The notes: a model not told the origin generated them from the sequence alone. A DNA stretch of 64,000 nucleotides from Selaginella moellendorffii (GCF_000143415.4 NW_003314303.1:57772-121771); one strand, 5' to 3'. Positions 22,501 through 34,400 are shown, counted from the stretch's first letter. Numbers and translations are program-made.

Positions 22501-22945
22501 TCTTGACAACTTTCATTCCATATAAATGGAGTATTTTTTTTAAAAGATCATTAAGTGGCTTGGCAATCTTTGCATAAGCTTTTATAAATCCTTTATGATA
22601 ACTAATTTTGCCTAGAAAGTAATAAAGATGTTTTAAGTCATATGGTGGATATATTGTCTCAATTACTTGAGTTTTATTTTTTTTTACAAGGATGACTTCC
22701 TTGCATACAATATGACCTAATAGTATGCCAAAATTTACAAAGAAAGTACATTTTTCTGGATTAAAAGAAGTGTTATATTCTCTGCATTTTTTGAAATATT
22801 TTTGCAAGAAAATTAAATATTCCTTTTTGGAGTTAAAGACACTAAAATCATCCATGAAAACTCTCATAAAATCAATAAAATATTCTCTAAAATTGTTCAT
22901 AATAACTCTTTCAAATTTAAAAGGAGCATTATATAGACCCTAGCC
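22490..22945 (-). pseudogene. Reverse transcriptase relic (FMDD type)
   Basis: An open stretch of 136 codons (22900-22490) holds the RT active site VFMDDFSVF, then FNPEKCTFFV, GILLGHIV and AKIAKPLNDLL, the standard fingers/palm order of plant Ty3/gypsy RT. Just upstream, NAPFKFERVIMN corresponds to the NAPATFQRVM block. The N-terminal third of RT is missing or unrecognisable. Confidence 0.85.
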
Positions 22946-23439
22946 AAATTAATCTTTGGTTTATAGACTCACTCCCTTCATCTTGGCTTTCAGATTCAGA
23001 TGATGAAGTTAGTCACACTTATCGGTGTTATCAATATTTTCTGGATTGGTGGCCTCCATTTTTTAACCATTCTACCTTAATATGTTTAACTGCAAGTTGC
23101 ATATCCTTAGGGGACCTATCATTCTTGCTTGATGATTCAGCTTAATTGTATAGCCTATTATAGCAAGTAGGAGTTTTAGCTTGATATATTCTTTTAACCT
23201 TTCATATTATCTAGGCCTATTGTAACTTTTAATCTAATTATATTATTTAGGCCAATTATAGTCTATAGACTTATTTTCCTCATGGCTAGATAGATAATCT
23301 CAAAAATTACCCCTAGGCATTTTGCTTTTTAGCATGTAAGTATTCACGTTTAGCATTTCAATTATCATTGTAATCATTCTTTCTATGATAACTTCTATTG
23401 TCAAATAGATAGCTTTGCTTACATATTATTTTATCAATT

Positions 23440-23585
23440 CGGGTTGTATGTTAGCCTCTTGATTATTTAAATAAGGTTTTACACTCTTTAGTTAAATGCC
23501 CTTCTTTTTTACAAAATTGGCACTTGATCAGCTAGAGTTTGCATTCTTCCTTGCTATAGCCTTCATTTCTACATTTTTTACACTA
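23440..23585 (-). pseudogene. Gag zinc-knuckle relic
   Basis: The minus strand encodes CQFCKKEGHLTKECK, a CX2CX4HX4C retroviral knuckle, preceded by CKKCRNEGYSKEECK, where the His is replaced by Tyr. Two spaced knuckles are expected at the end of gag. The frame is interrupted by stops. Confidence 0.75.
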
Positions 23586-23670
23586 AATCCTTTATTTGAA
23601 ATTAGTTTGTAATTTGAGGCTTCTTAAATGACTGGTTTCTTTGTCTATAGGAGTTGGTTTTTTGTCTGAC

Positions 23671-24297
23671 TGTGAGACACAAAATCCCTAGGCCCCAAAG
23701 TGGAGCCAGAAAGGGTGCCACGTGGTAGTGGCTGAAGCGAGAGCCAAACAAGCGTAACACGTTTGGACCAAAAGCTCCGACTTGAAAAGTCAAGAGCGGG
23801 AGTGGAACTCCCAACGAAGTGCTCAAGGAACGAGCAAGAAGCGAGCAAAAAGTGAGGCTCCAAAAAGGGACCCAAAAGGACCAACACATGACACGTGGAA
23901 GTGTCCGAGATGGAGTCCGAGGTGGACCCGAGATGGACCCGAAATGGAGTCCAAGATGGAGTCCGAGATGGACCCGAAATGGAGTCCGAGATGGACCCGA
24001 GATGGAGTCCGAGATGGACCCGAGATGGAGTCCGAGATGGAGTCCGAGATGGAGTCTGAGGTGGACCTGAGATGGACCCGAAATGGAGTCCGAGATGGAG
24101 TCTGAGATGGAGTCCGAGGTGGACCCGAGATGGACCCGAAATGGAGTTCGAGATGGAGTCCGAGATGGACCCGAGATGGAGTCCGAGATGGACCCGAAAT
24201 GGAGTCCGAGATGGACCCGAGATGGAGTCCGAGATGGACCCGAGATGGAGTCCGAGATGGAGTCCAAGATGGAGTCCGAAGTCGAGACCGAGACCGG

Positions 24298-24347
<50 letters not shown>

Positions 24348-25437
24348 TTGGGACCGAGAACGAGACCGAGGCCGAGGCCGAGACTGAGCCCGAGCCCGAG
24401 TCCGAGTCCGAGTCCAAGTCCGAGTCCGAGTTCGAGTCTGAGAGGGTGAAAGCCCAAAGCGTTCGTCTCCCAGACCCTAGGGGGTTTGGTGAGCTCCAAA
24501 AGTATAGTAAGGGGGAGGACTGTAGTGGAGCCAGTTTGGCCAGGAAAGGCCAGTTTGGCCCAGGAAGGCCGGACCCAGTGTTGGGTGATGAGCTGCCCAC
24601 TGGGAAGTCCAAGACTAGAGTGAACACAGACCGACAAGCGGGGTAGCTTGGTGAAGTGTTCAAGAGCCGGCTCTAGTTCCCCCGGGAGATCGACTGGCCG
24701 ATGCTCCCAGTCCAAGTGTGGGTGGCACTACCTACTTGGATACCTGGTGTGGCTCAACGGAACCCGCTCTAAGCCCATGGCTAGAGCACCCAAGGGCAGA
24801 AGGCGAGGAGAGTACCCAGGTGGCTCGCGTAAGGCCACGGTGTTCCGAAATGTTGTCCCAAAGGCCCAGTCTGTGGAAAGGAAGAGGAGCAGTCCTCTGG
24901 AGTAGTGACCAAGGACACAGTCGTGTGGTGAGGAAGTCCCAGAGGACCGTGGGACTTAGTGGTCGGGCCTGTGGGTCTCGATCCAGTGGCAGTGTTGGCA
25001 AACACGGCCAGGGGCAGAAAGGGACTTAGTGGGGACTGACAGAGGGATATTGGGGAAGGCTATTCCCTTTGTCGGTGGGCATCCTAAGGATGCTAAGGAG
25101 TGGATCTGAGATGACCACTCACGGATGGTTTGCCTAGTCTTGGAGAGCCAAGACGGTGATGCAAGTGGTATTGGACTACCAGTGTGGCAAAGGTGATTGG
25201 GCATGGCCTTAGCGTAACGGGCTGCTATGTCGGTGGCACCTTTGAGTGTCGGTCATGGGATCGGACACGTGGAGCACTTGGACCAAGTGCAAATGTTGAG
25301 TGGCATGGATGCCATTCTCGGGGCTAGCAAGTCCCAAGTCCTGGATTGGACTTATGGAGGTTGTGAATGAGACTCCTCCAAGTGGTCAGAGGTGTGGTTA
25401 AGTGACTAAAGTAGAATGGAAAATTTAGTCGCTTACA
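23671..25437 (+). repeat. 5' LTR of the LARD-like element, 1767 bp
   Basis: Complete from TGTGAGACAC to CGCTTACA. It contains a G-box core CACGTG at 23719-23724, a large tandem repeat block (23902-24440), a conserved GGTGAAAGCCCAAAGC module near 24446 and AGTATAGTA near 24501 that also occur in the gypsy LTRs of 1-10 kb. By eye the part after 24255 differs from the 3' LTR at about ten positions plus three hexamer units. Confidence 0.85.
23902..24440 (+). repeat. Tandem repeat block: 12-bp units, then GAGACC hexamers, then GAGTCC-type hexamers
   Basis: 23902-24286 is built from about 32 units of 12 bp, alternating GAGATGGAGTCC and GAGATGGACCCG variants. 24287-24358 is mainly (GAGACC)n, and 24365-24440 is GAGGCC/GAGCCC/GAGTCC. 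No unit contains a stop in several frames of either strand, so long repetitive ORFs appear (poly-EMES/EMDP on plus, poly-Ser/Asp/Gly on minus). These are by-products of the repeat, not genes. Confidence 0.9.
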
Positions 25438-25440
25438 ATT

Positions 25441-25454
25441 TGGTATCGGAGCTG
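25441..25454 (+). other. Primer binding site of the LARD-like element
   Basis: TGGTATCGGAGCTG begins three bases after the LTR end. It differs slightly from the tRNA-Met consensus TGGTATCAGAGC. Confidence 0.75.
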
Positions 25455-28400
25455 TTCCTTAGTCTGACTTTTATTGGTGCTCAAGTATATCACCACTAGT
25501 GTTGGCATCGGAAAGTCCGAGGAGTGGGCCTATCCTTGAGGAGTAGCAAGTCGGGAAGACATGGCTCTCCATTACAGTTCATGTGTGAACTTGTAGACGA
25601 GGTGGTGGATAGAAAAGGGCCAATAATGGAACGACTTTGGGATCTTGGGAACAGTGCAAGGTTTTCCTCATTGAGTTGAGGATGTGATCCGGATGAGCAT
25701 TTGTCTCAGCAAATTGGCTAAGGTTGTTGTGGTAAACAACTAAAGTTGGGATCACGGGAAAGATAGAGACTCCAAAACAATAAAGGAGTTACAAGATTAT
25801 CCTCATATAGTTGAGGTTGGTACTCATGAATGTGAGACCAGAGGTAATGACCGTGGGAGGTCAAATACGGAAGAGGACTCAAGTCCTTGAAATGGTAGCC
25901 GGGGCTACCTTTAATAAATGCTGGAACAACCCAAGGAGTTGGGGGGTGTACTTAGAGATGAGTGGTATTCTCATCGCATGGACAAGTAGTCGTAAGGGGC
26001 AAAAGTTGCCCCCAGAGAACAAAATCAAGTGTCGGAGTAACACTTGTGAAAATAGTCCTTTTGAGTAGGACAGGAATGCCAGAAGTGTATTCCAGTGAGT
26101 TAGTGCCTCACAAGTAGGACCTTAAGGGTCTGTGGATTAACCAAGTCCAAAACTGCTGATGACTCAAGTAGAGTCAAGGGATGGTCCTAAAAGGACTGAT
26201 GGAAGCATTTGGACTGAGGTGTGTTGTACCCCACAAAGGATGGGGGGGGGATCATAGGATCTATGGATGAGAACAGAGGGTATCTCATCGATGGCAAAAT
26301 GTGCCATGCTAAAGTTATGGGAAAGGTGTTCTCAGAAGAAAAACAACTTTGACACAAAGTTGTGTGTGACCTCTATGGTGCAGTGCTAACGAATGGTTGG
26401 CATGAGAAAGAGCGGTGTTGGTCTTGGCAAAGACATAAACACGAAGGGGAAGTGTCATAGAGGTAGGCTTGTGGAGCCAATGGTGTGGAGACACCAAATG
26501 TGCCAAGGTGTGATACCTTGAGGCTATGTTGGTGGGTTCATGAGAACCCCTTGCCAAAGGAATCCCAATGGAAATGGGAATGGCATAGCCTAAGCTGCAG
26601 AGCATGCAGTTGGAGTGTGGTGACCCAGATAATGATGGAGGTGTGAAAGCACCAAACAATGAGTTGTAGGACTTGACAACTATGAGGCAACTAAGCAAGA
26701 GGTGCAAAATAACTGGTTGAACGGGTAGAAGGTAGCTACCCAAGACTTCTTAATAGCATAGGGAAGTCGGATACACCCTTACGGGGGATAAGTTGCTTGT
26801 GTTGCGATATAGTAAGTCAATATCATAAAAGGAAATACTCATTGTCAAGAAAGCCATCATTGGGACACCCGGACACTCTAGAACACCAGAAGGTGTTGTT
26901 TGATGTCGCAAGGGCAATGGATAAAGCCCAAGGGACTAAGTCCCTAGCGAATGATGGATAGAAGGTGCTATCCAAATGTCCAAGGTTGCGGAGACAGGAG
27001 AGGACTGTCTACCCGAGTTGGACAAAGCCAAGAATGGAATTTTGGCAAGGCTAGTGATGAGCATGTAAAGGCCCATAAGCAACAATGTAATCCCAGTGTG
27101 TGGGATTATAAGGTGAGCATACCCGGATTGAGGAACCACTCCTTGGGCTATTGGGTAGGTACATCCCTAAGAATACTTGCTAAGGCATGATAGAAAGTGC
27201 AAAAGCTATCCTCCTGGTCTAGAGGAGAATAACCAAAGGAAACATATGGGGCCAAAAGGCAAGTAGTATTGGGATGGAATTGAACCATAGAAATCGAAGG
27301 GCATAACCAAAGTTGGTTATGCCAGCTAGGAGTGGAGAATCAAGTGGGGGCTCGAGGGTGTTGCCGCTAGCAACCGTGATGCCATGGAGAGTCTAAAATA
27401 TGGAATTGTCCATGTTAGACTATGTGGCAATTGGAAAGCTTGCAAAAAGGGAGGCCTTAGCAAGCTAAGGGATAGAGTTCCTTCAAGGTTCCCAAAGACG
27501 ATTCTAGGTAGCTTAGTACCTAGAAAGGCCAAGTGTAAATGGTTCATAGAACACGCGAAATCAGAGTGGCGCAGCAGAAGCGTGGTCTTGAAGCTTGCCA
27601 TGAGGCAAGGCTGTCAAGGTTAGGGAAGTAGTTCCCGAGTGTTGAAAGAGAGGGCTTTGAACGAAAGTTGATGGTTAAGGACTTCCACGCTTATGCATGA
27701 ACCATGTTACGGTGGCCGGATGACTTGCTAAGTGAGATTGGCAAGTTGGGGGGAACAAATACCCTAGTTGAAGGTGCTAACTTCAAAAAGGGTGGCCCAT
27801 GGGGCCAAGCATGGAGGAGCCCATGCCTGATCACAGATATGTCAAGTGAGAGGACTTGGTAGTGTGGGGGAACTAGGTTCCTAAGCTGTGACCTGTAGCG
27901 CGCTTTAAAAATAAGTTGGTGCACCGGCGTGGGGAGTCACGCCAGGCATCTTGTGTGATGCCGTCCGTAGATGCATATACGGAGGTTGGGTTCGAGTCCC
28001 GACCCTCTAGTGCTTGGGTTCGAGTCCCAAATCACTAGGGCATGGTGATGGTTTGGAATATGAGGACACTCATATTTCGGTGGTCATGGACTCTCAGTGG
28101 GGAGACTGGTTTGGGCACACCGCCAAGCGAGGGATGCCTCGGAGTCATGATGCATGGTTAGATTGCTTAGTGTGAAAGCTCGGCATATCTAACTTGAACG
28201 CTTTGGTGCAAGTGGCACCAAGGACGTGGTGAGTGAGATGGGGACACCTAATCTCAGTTGCTATGGACCCTTGGCCGGAAGGGCTGGCTTGGGCGCACCG
28301 CCAAGTGTGGGGGATGCCCCCGGGGTCGTAGTTAACAAGTTAAAGGTCTGGAAGACCTAGTACCTATTGGCAAACCTGTTAAGGTGCCGAGGTGAGATCA

Positions 28401-28891
28401 CTAGGTGATCTTGTGGCTAAATAAGGACAAGGTCCTTGTTTGGGTTAAGGAATAAGGTTCCTAGTTCAAAGTGTTGATTTGAACTATTGATGATGGTGTG
28501 GCTTGGTCAAGGTGACCAAGTGGGAAAAACACCTTAGGGAAATGAGCTATGTCATTGCGATGGCATAGTGTGTCCAAGGAAAGTAGTCTCTAAAGAGACC
28601 CATGAGAGGGTCACAAAGTTGGGTCGAGGATAGAGCCCATAGTAGAAGATGCTAAAAGAGACTTACTAGGGGTGAACACCCTAGTCTTGGCAAAGCAGAG
28701 CCTTTGCTATGGAATCAAAAGAATACCTCAAGGAGGGAGGTAGAGATTCGATGTTGCTTGGTGCAACAATCAACGGATAGGAGCAAAAGATGAGTGGCCA
28801 AGATAGGGCTGTGGAATCCCTAGGAAGGAATCCAAGCGACAAAGTTAGGTGAGGAACACTAATGTGTTGGACGCTAACAAATTGCGGGAAA
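25455..28891 (+). other. Noncoding interior of the LARD-like element
   Basis: GC-balanced sequence without any recognisable retroviral protein. Short ORFs (for example 25811-26068 and 26951-27190 plus; 26315-26743 minus) have no family resemblance. It contains two RNA polymerase III B-box-like motifs (27985-28040) and a diverged direct repeat (about 28083-28160 and 28263-28340). It is cut by the run of unknown bases. Confidence 0.7.
27985..28045 (+). promoter_or_regulatory. Two B-box / T-arm-like motifs
   Basis: GGGTTCGAGTCCCGACCC and, about 30 bp on, TTGGGTTCGAGTCCCAA each contain GGTTCGAGTCC, one base from the polymerase III B-box consensus, inside a 5-bp T-stem. The second is extended by AGTG..CACT into a longer hairpin. 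I found no A-box or acceptor stem, so this is not a tRNA gene. Confidence 0.45.
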
Positions 28892-29796
28892 NNNNNNNNN
28901 NNNNNNNNNNNNNNNNNNNNNNNNNNNNNNNNNNNNNNNNNNNNNNNNNNNNNNNNNNNNNNNNNNNNNNNNNNNNNNNNNNNNNNNNNNNNNNNNNNNN
29001 NNNNNNNNNNNNNNNNNNNNNNNNNNNNNNNNNNNNNNNNNNNNNNNNNNNNNNNNNNNNNNNNNNNNNNNNNNNNNNNNNNNNNNNNNNNNNNNNNNNN
29101 NNNNNNNNNNNNNNNNNNNNNNNNNNNNNNNNNNNNNNNNNNNNNNNNNNNNNNNNNNNNNNNNNNNNNNNNNNNNNNNNNNNNNNNNNNNNNNNNNNNN
29201 NNNNNNNNNNNNNNNNNNNNNNNNNNNNNNNNNNNNNNNNNNNNNNNNNNNNNNNNNNNNNNNNNNNNNNNNNNNNNNNNNNNNNNNNNNNNNNNNNNNN
29301 NNNNNNNNNNNNNNNNNNNNNNNNNNNNNNNNNNNNNNNNNNNNNNNNNNNNNNNNNNNNNNNNNNNNNNNNNNNNNNNNNNNNNNNNNNNNNNNNNNNN
29401 NNNNNNNNNNNNNNNNNNNNNNNNNNNNNNNNNNNNNNNNNNNNNNNNNNNNNNNNNNNNNNNNNNNNNNNNNNNNNNNNNNNNNNNNNNNNNNNNNNNN
29501 NNNNNNNNNNNNNNNNNNNNNNNNNNNNNNNNNNNNNNNNNNNNNNNNNNNNNNNNNNNNNNNNNNNNNNNNNNNNNNNNNNNNNNNNNNNNNNNNNNNN
29601 NNNNNNNNNNNNNNNNNNNNNNNNNNNNNNNNNNNNNNNNNNNNNNNNNNNNNNNNNNNNNNNNNNNNNNNNNNNNNNNNNNNNNNNNNNNNNNNNNNNN
29701 NNNNNNNNNNNNNNNNNNNNNNNNNNNNNNNNNNNNNNNNNNNNNNNNNNNNNNNNNNNNNNNNNNNNNNNNNNNNNNNNNNNNNNNNNNNNNNNN
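28892..29796. other. Run of 905 unknown bases
   Basis: Assembly gap inside the LARD-like element. It hides the end of the interior, the polypurine tract and about the first 580 bp of the 3' LTR, including nearly all of the 12-bp tandem repeat. Confidence 1.
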
Positions 29797-29881
29797 TGCG
29801 AGTCCGCTGCATTATAATGTGGAATCGTATGGAGTCCGAGATGGAGTCCGAGATGGAGTCCGAAGTCGAGACCGAGACCGG

Positions 29882-29913
<32 letters not shown>

Positions 29914-31003
29914 TCGGGACCGAGAACGAGACCGAGGCCGAGGCCGAGACTGAGCCCGAGCCCGAGTCCGAGTCCGAGTCCGAGTCCGAGTCCGAGTTCG
30001 AGTCTGAGAGGGTGAAAGCCCAAAGCGTTCGTCTCCCAGACCCTAGGGGGTTTGGTGAGCTCCAAAAGTATAGTAAGGGGGAGGACTGTAGTGGAGCCAG
30101 TTTGGCCAGGAAAGGCCAGTTTGGCCCAGGAAGGCCGGACCCAGTGTTGGGTGATGAGCTGCCCACTGGGAAGTCCAAGACTAGAGTGAACACAGACCGA
30201 CAAGCGGGGTAGCTTGGTGAAGTGTTCAAGAGCCGGCTCTAGTTCCCCCGGGAGATCGACTGGCCGATGCTCCCAGTCCAAGTGTGGGTGGCACTACCTA
30301 CTTGGATACCTGGTGTGGCTCAACGGAACCCGCTCTAAGCCCATGGCTAGAGCACCCAAGGGCAGAAGGCGAGGAGAGTACCCAGGTGGCTCACGTAAGG
30401 CCACGGTGTTCCGAAATGTTGTCCCAAAGGCCCAGTCTATGGAAAGGAAGAGGAGCAGTCCTCTGGAGTAGTGACCAAGGACACAGTCGTGTGGTGAGGA
30501 AGTCCCAGAGGACCGTGGGACTTAGTGGTCGGGCCTGTGGGTCTCAATCCAGTGGCAGTGTTGGCAAACACGGCCAGGGGCAGAAAGGGACTTAGTGGGG
30601 ACTGACAGAGGGATATTGGGGAAGGCTATTCCCCTTGTCGGTGGGCATCCTAAGGATGCTAAGGAGTGGATCTGAGATGACCACTCACGGATGGTTTGCC
30701 TAGTCTTGGAGAGCCAAGACGGTGATGCAAGTGGTATTGGACTACCAGTGTGGCAAAGGTGATTGGGCATGGCCTTAGCGTAACGGGCTGCTATGTCGGT
30801 GGCACCTTTGAGTGTCGGTCATGGGATCGAACATGTGGAGCACTTGGACCAAGTGCAAATGTTGAGTGGCATGGATGCCATTCTCGGGGCTAGCAAGTCC
30901 CAAGTCCTCGATTGGACTTATGGAGGTTGTGAATGAGACTCCTCCAAGTGGTCAGAGGTGTGGTTAAGTGACTAAAGTAGAATGGAAAATTTAGTCGCTT
31001 ACA
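29797..31003 (+). repeat. 3' LTR of the LARD-like element (start lost in the gap)
   Basis: From about 29830 it is nearly identical to 24253-25437 and ends GTCGCTTACA before the CTGAC target duplication. The (GAGACC)n run has three fewer units than in the 5' LTR. The first roughly 30 bases after the gap (29797-29829) do not match the 5' LTR and may be a gap-edge artefact. Confidence 0.85.
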
Positions 31004-31029
31004 CTGACTTCACTATATCTATCATGTTA

Positions 31030-31480
31030 TATTGTTTTATGAGATATTAGTAAGCAATCATGATTTTTTTCAAGTCATCAAAATTTCTATAAACTCTTTT
31101 TATTGCATATTCATAATAAATTTTCTTAAGGCATTATATGTATAAGCATAGGTATATTTTTTTTGACACTAAGTCTTTACAATGCTTATAACACTTGTTA
31201 AATTGAGTTGTAAATTCCTCAATTGTCTCATATTTTCCTTGATAAAGTTTTTGCAATTCATTATAGTTTTCTTCTGTGTTTGTTTCTATAAAGAATGTTT
31301 TAAGGAAAAACTTTATCTACTCTTCAAATGTGCTAAGTTTTTTAACATCATTGTTATAGAACCAGTCTGTGGTTTTGTTTTTGAACATATAGGAGAAAAA
31401 ATCCTTTTCCTACCTATCTACTTGATTGAGTTTGATTTTTTTTTTTGTATTGCTTAATATGCAATTGTGGGTCTTCTCCT
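31030..31480 (-). pseudogene. Gag relic of the minus-strand element
   Basis: Minus-strand fragments such as NYNELQKLYQGKYETIEEFT followed by TQFNKCYKHC, with NKTTDWFYNN upstream, resemble the retrotransposon gag (capsid-type) domain, in which an L..GDR/K..V.E(Y/F)...F segment is typical. Stops interrupt it. The young LARD insertion lies just downstream in gag orientation, between this and the zinc knuckles at 23440-23585. Confidence 0.6.
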
Positions 31481-34400
31481 TTAATTCCAGAAAAATATGG
31501 ATATATAACGATAGTGCCTATTGTTATTCTTGAAATTGCCATTGTACTTATTGTAATTTGACAAAAATACTTTATTTTATAACTAGTATAGGCAAAATAT
31601 ATATTTGATTTGTAAGGGAACTTGAATCACTGTCAAAGGGTAAAAGTTATAAATTTAGCTCTTTTTCCTTTTATGGGGAATCACTACAGTTGTTTAAGCA
31701 AAAGCATTTTCTATATGCCGATGCTATTAAAGAAGTAGTGTATAAATTTTGAGGATTTTTGATTTCCTCTTTGTTGGGGTGTACCTAATATACTTTTAGG
31801 TTACTCTCTTTCAAGTTTTTCTCTAACTTGGTTGAACAGTGATTTAGTTTGTTTTGAAGGGAGGTTAAGATTGTGAATATCATGAGTAAATGCTTTGTAA
31901 TTTTATTCTAGATCTTATAAATACTTCTTTTCAAACTACCTTTCACTCCTCAGATTGTGAGGGAAATGTTGTATATCTATTACCTTGTTCAGTATAAATA
32001 GTGACAATTTTATACATAAAGATTATGCCCTATAAAGCTTTATAAGTAAGATCAATTGTTGGTCTATGCCTATATATTTTAAGGTCTATTAGCATTGCTA
32101 CTATGGTAAGCCTAGTTATTATGCTTCATTTGTAGAGTGAATGGTATAAGGTTTTGGTATGCAATGTATTCCCCTTGTGAATTAGCTTATCAATTACTCT
32201 TAGGAGCAAACACCAAGCTCTTAATAAATTTCAAAATTGGCTAGCTTTCCTCTAGATGCTAAAGGTTTAGGACATTTTTTACACAAAAGTCCCAAAAGTT
32301 TCTCAAGCAACAAATATTATTTTTCACAGTGTATCTATCTTACTCATGTGTGGTCCACTTTTTACTCCATAAATTTTGTTACCTATCAATTTAGATTTAG
32401 AATTAATTGAACATTTATTAGCCTAATTATCAACAAATGTATTTCTGCCTATGGGTATTCAAACTTTATTGTAAACTGTTAAAGTTCCTACAATAGCTTC
32501 TTTGCCTAAGATTGCATAAAACTGTAGTAATTGTCTAGTATGAAAAATTTTATAAATCCTTTATAGGTTATAATACTTAGGATATAGATAACTCCATATA
32601 TATAAGTCCCCCTTACACTATGTATCTACAAAGAAATCTAAGTGTATTATTACATCTTCTTTGACAATAGTAAAAGTACTAGAAGTTAAACTTTTGTATA
32701 TCTTGAGCAAAATTTTGTTAAGTATCTCACTTGGTAATTCGATGAGTTGTTTAAGCAATTTCGTTAAATCTATCATTTGTTGACTTAGTTAGGCACACAA
32801 AATAGTTTAGTTTTTGTTTTTTTATACTTTTATTTATTCACATAGAATAGGGATCAACCAACTTCCATTTAGGTCTATAAGTAAAATATATCTTCTGATA
32901 AGTGTGGTAAATTGCATATAAACATTCTTCTTTTGTCTACCCCAATTCGTTTATTCAACTTCTATCATGTCAATAGAGGGTTGTTAATCTTCAATTTCTC
33001 CACTTAAGTGCGTAGGAGGTCTTTTCCTTTCTGCCCATACCTAGGGTGGTTAAGATTAATTTAGTGTATGGTCATTGGCGTGTAATAATTAATTCCAGAG
33101 TAGTTTGTCTATTTCACAATGGGTCTTACCCTCTAGCTTATAACTAATTTTGCCCTTGCAACTATAAAATTAGAAAAAGTGGCTTATTATTCTTAGCAAA
33201 TTTTAAACAAATTGGATCAATACTAGGGGCTAATTGGAATGGGGTGTGGAGACCATTCCATGAAATTGCCTTATAGAATCAATATAAGAGTCAAATTGTC
33301 TCGCATATGATAGCTTATTTTAGATCAATTTGTTTGTGAAATGATGTTAGGTACTTTTTCAAATATATGATAGTTAATTCATGGAAAATTTTGTTCAAAT
33401 CTAAACAAAAATTTCTTTTCAAGGCAAATTTCTCTGTAACTTCTTCACCAACAGGCAGTTATGGTCAATACAAGTCTTTGCTCAAGCTTGTATAATAGAT
33501 TTTTGAGCTTTGTAATATATTTCAAACTCTTCTAAAACTATCTGTGGTTATTTCACTTTTTTAGACAAAACCCTTTTCTAATATCTCTAAACTTTTTCTA
33601 GTTTTTTAGAGATCAAAGTGACGCTAGCAGTGTCTCCAGGATTAACACCTATGCCTAGTAGCAAGCTTTACAACTCTCTGTTCTATGTTTATAGCGTGAA
33701 GCCTCTCGACTGCTTCATCTGGCAAAAACTCAATTAGCATATGGGGTAATTTCTATGTTCCAAATGTAAGTGGAAATTGAACTATAACTCTTACTAGAGT
33801 AGTTGTATAATTTTACCTATATAGAAGATATTCATTAGGTTCAAATTCTTTTTTGTGAGGAGGTATGTACACCTATGGATTATATTTCACAAAGAGTGGT
33901 TTATGCATTGCAAGGATGTTTCACATCTAAAGTGATGAGTATTTGCCTTAGCAATTGAGTGTCGCTCAATTGGTTTGAAAGGTGGATTTTCATGCTTATT
34001 CATGTATATTTGCTCTTTGTCTATGCCTCACTTCAAGGGATATAGAGCACATTTCACGTGATTGCCCTTAATTCCTCCCTATGGCCCTAGATGTGATGTG
34101 AGTGCTCTCAAAATCTATAGGAGAGTGACACCTTTCACACTGAGTAGTATTTGTAAGCTCTTTATTTATAAAAGATGAGCCTTGATTAATTCACTTAAGT
34201 CTTACTTGAGTTTTATAGACTCTTGCAATACACGTAAGAAATTTAAACTCAAGATAAGTCTACTTTTAAACCATGTCTGAGTAGTGGTCCAAGTTTAAGG
34301 ACCTAGATCAAAGCCTTGAGATAACACAATGTTCTAATTGTGATTTTGCCTCTGTCAAAGCCTTATAAAATTTGGGTGAATAATTTTCTAATTTATTCTT

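Larger units (their letters stand above)
23671..31003 (+). mobile_element. Young non-autonomous LTR retrotransposon (LARD-like) with perfect target duplication
   Basis: The 5' LTR (23671-25437) and 3' LTR (visible from about 29820 to 31003) start TGTGAGACAC (seen on the left only) and end GTCGCTTACA. CTGAC flanks the element on both sides (23666-23670 and 31004-31008), a perfect 5-bp target duplication. A tRNA-Met-type primer site follows the 5' LTR. The internal 3.4 kb before the sequence gap encodes no gag, RT or integrase that I can detect, and no ORF exceeds about 145 codons. Long LTRs plus a long noncoding interior are the definition of a LARD, which must be moved by an autonomous partner. 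It is inserted in the gag of the older minus-strand element. Confidence 0.85.

Noticed and set aside
23602-24715. ORFs of 350+ codons rich in Ser/Asp/Gly or Leu/Gly on the minus strand, and EMES/EMDP ORFs on the plus strand
   Set aside because: They follow a 12-bp and 6-bp tandem repeat inside an LTR that is open in several frames; no conserved domain and no codon preference.
27985-28045. tRNA gene candidate
   Set aside because: T-arm-like motifs are present, but there is no acceptor stem, D-arm or A-box at proper spacing.
28845-30281. Very long ORFs of 320-480 codons across 28.8-30.3 kb
   Set aside because: They are created by reading through 905 unknown bases.
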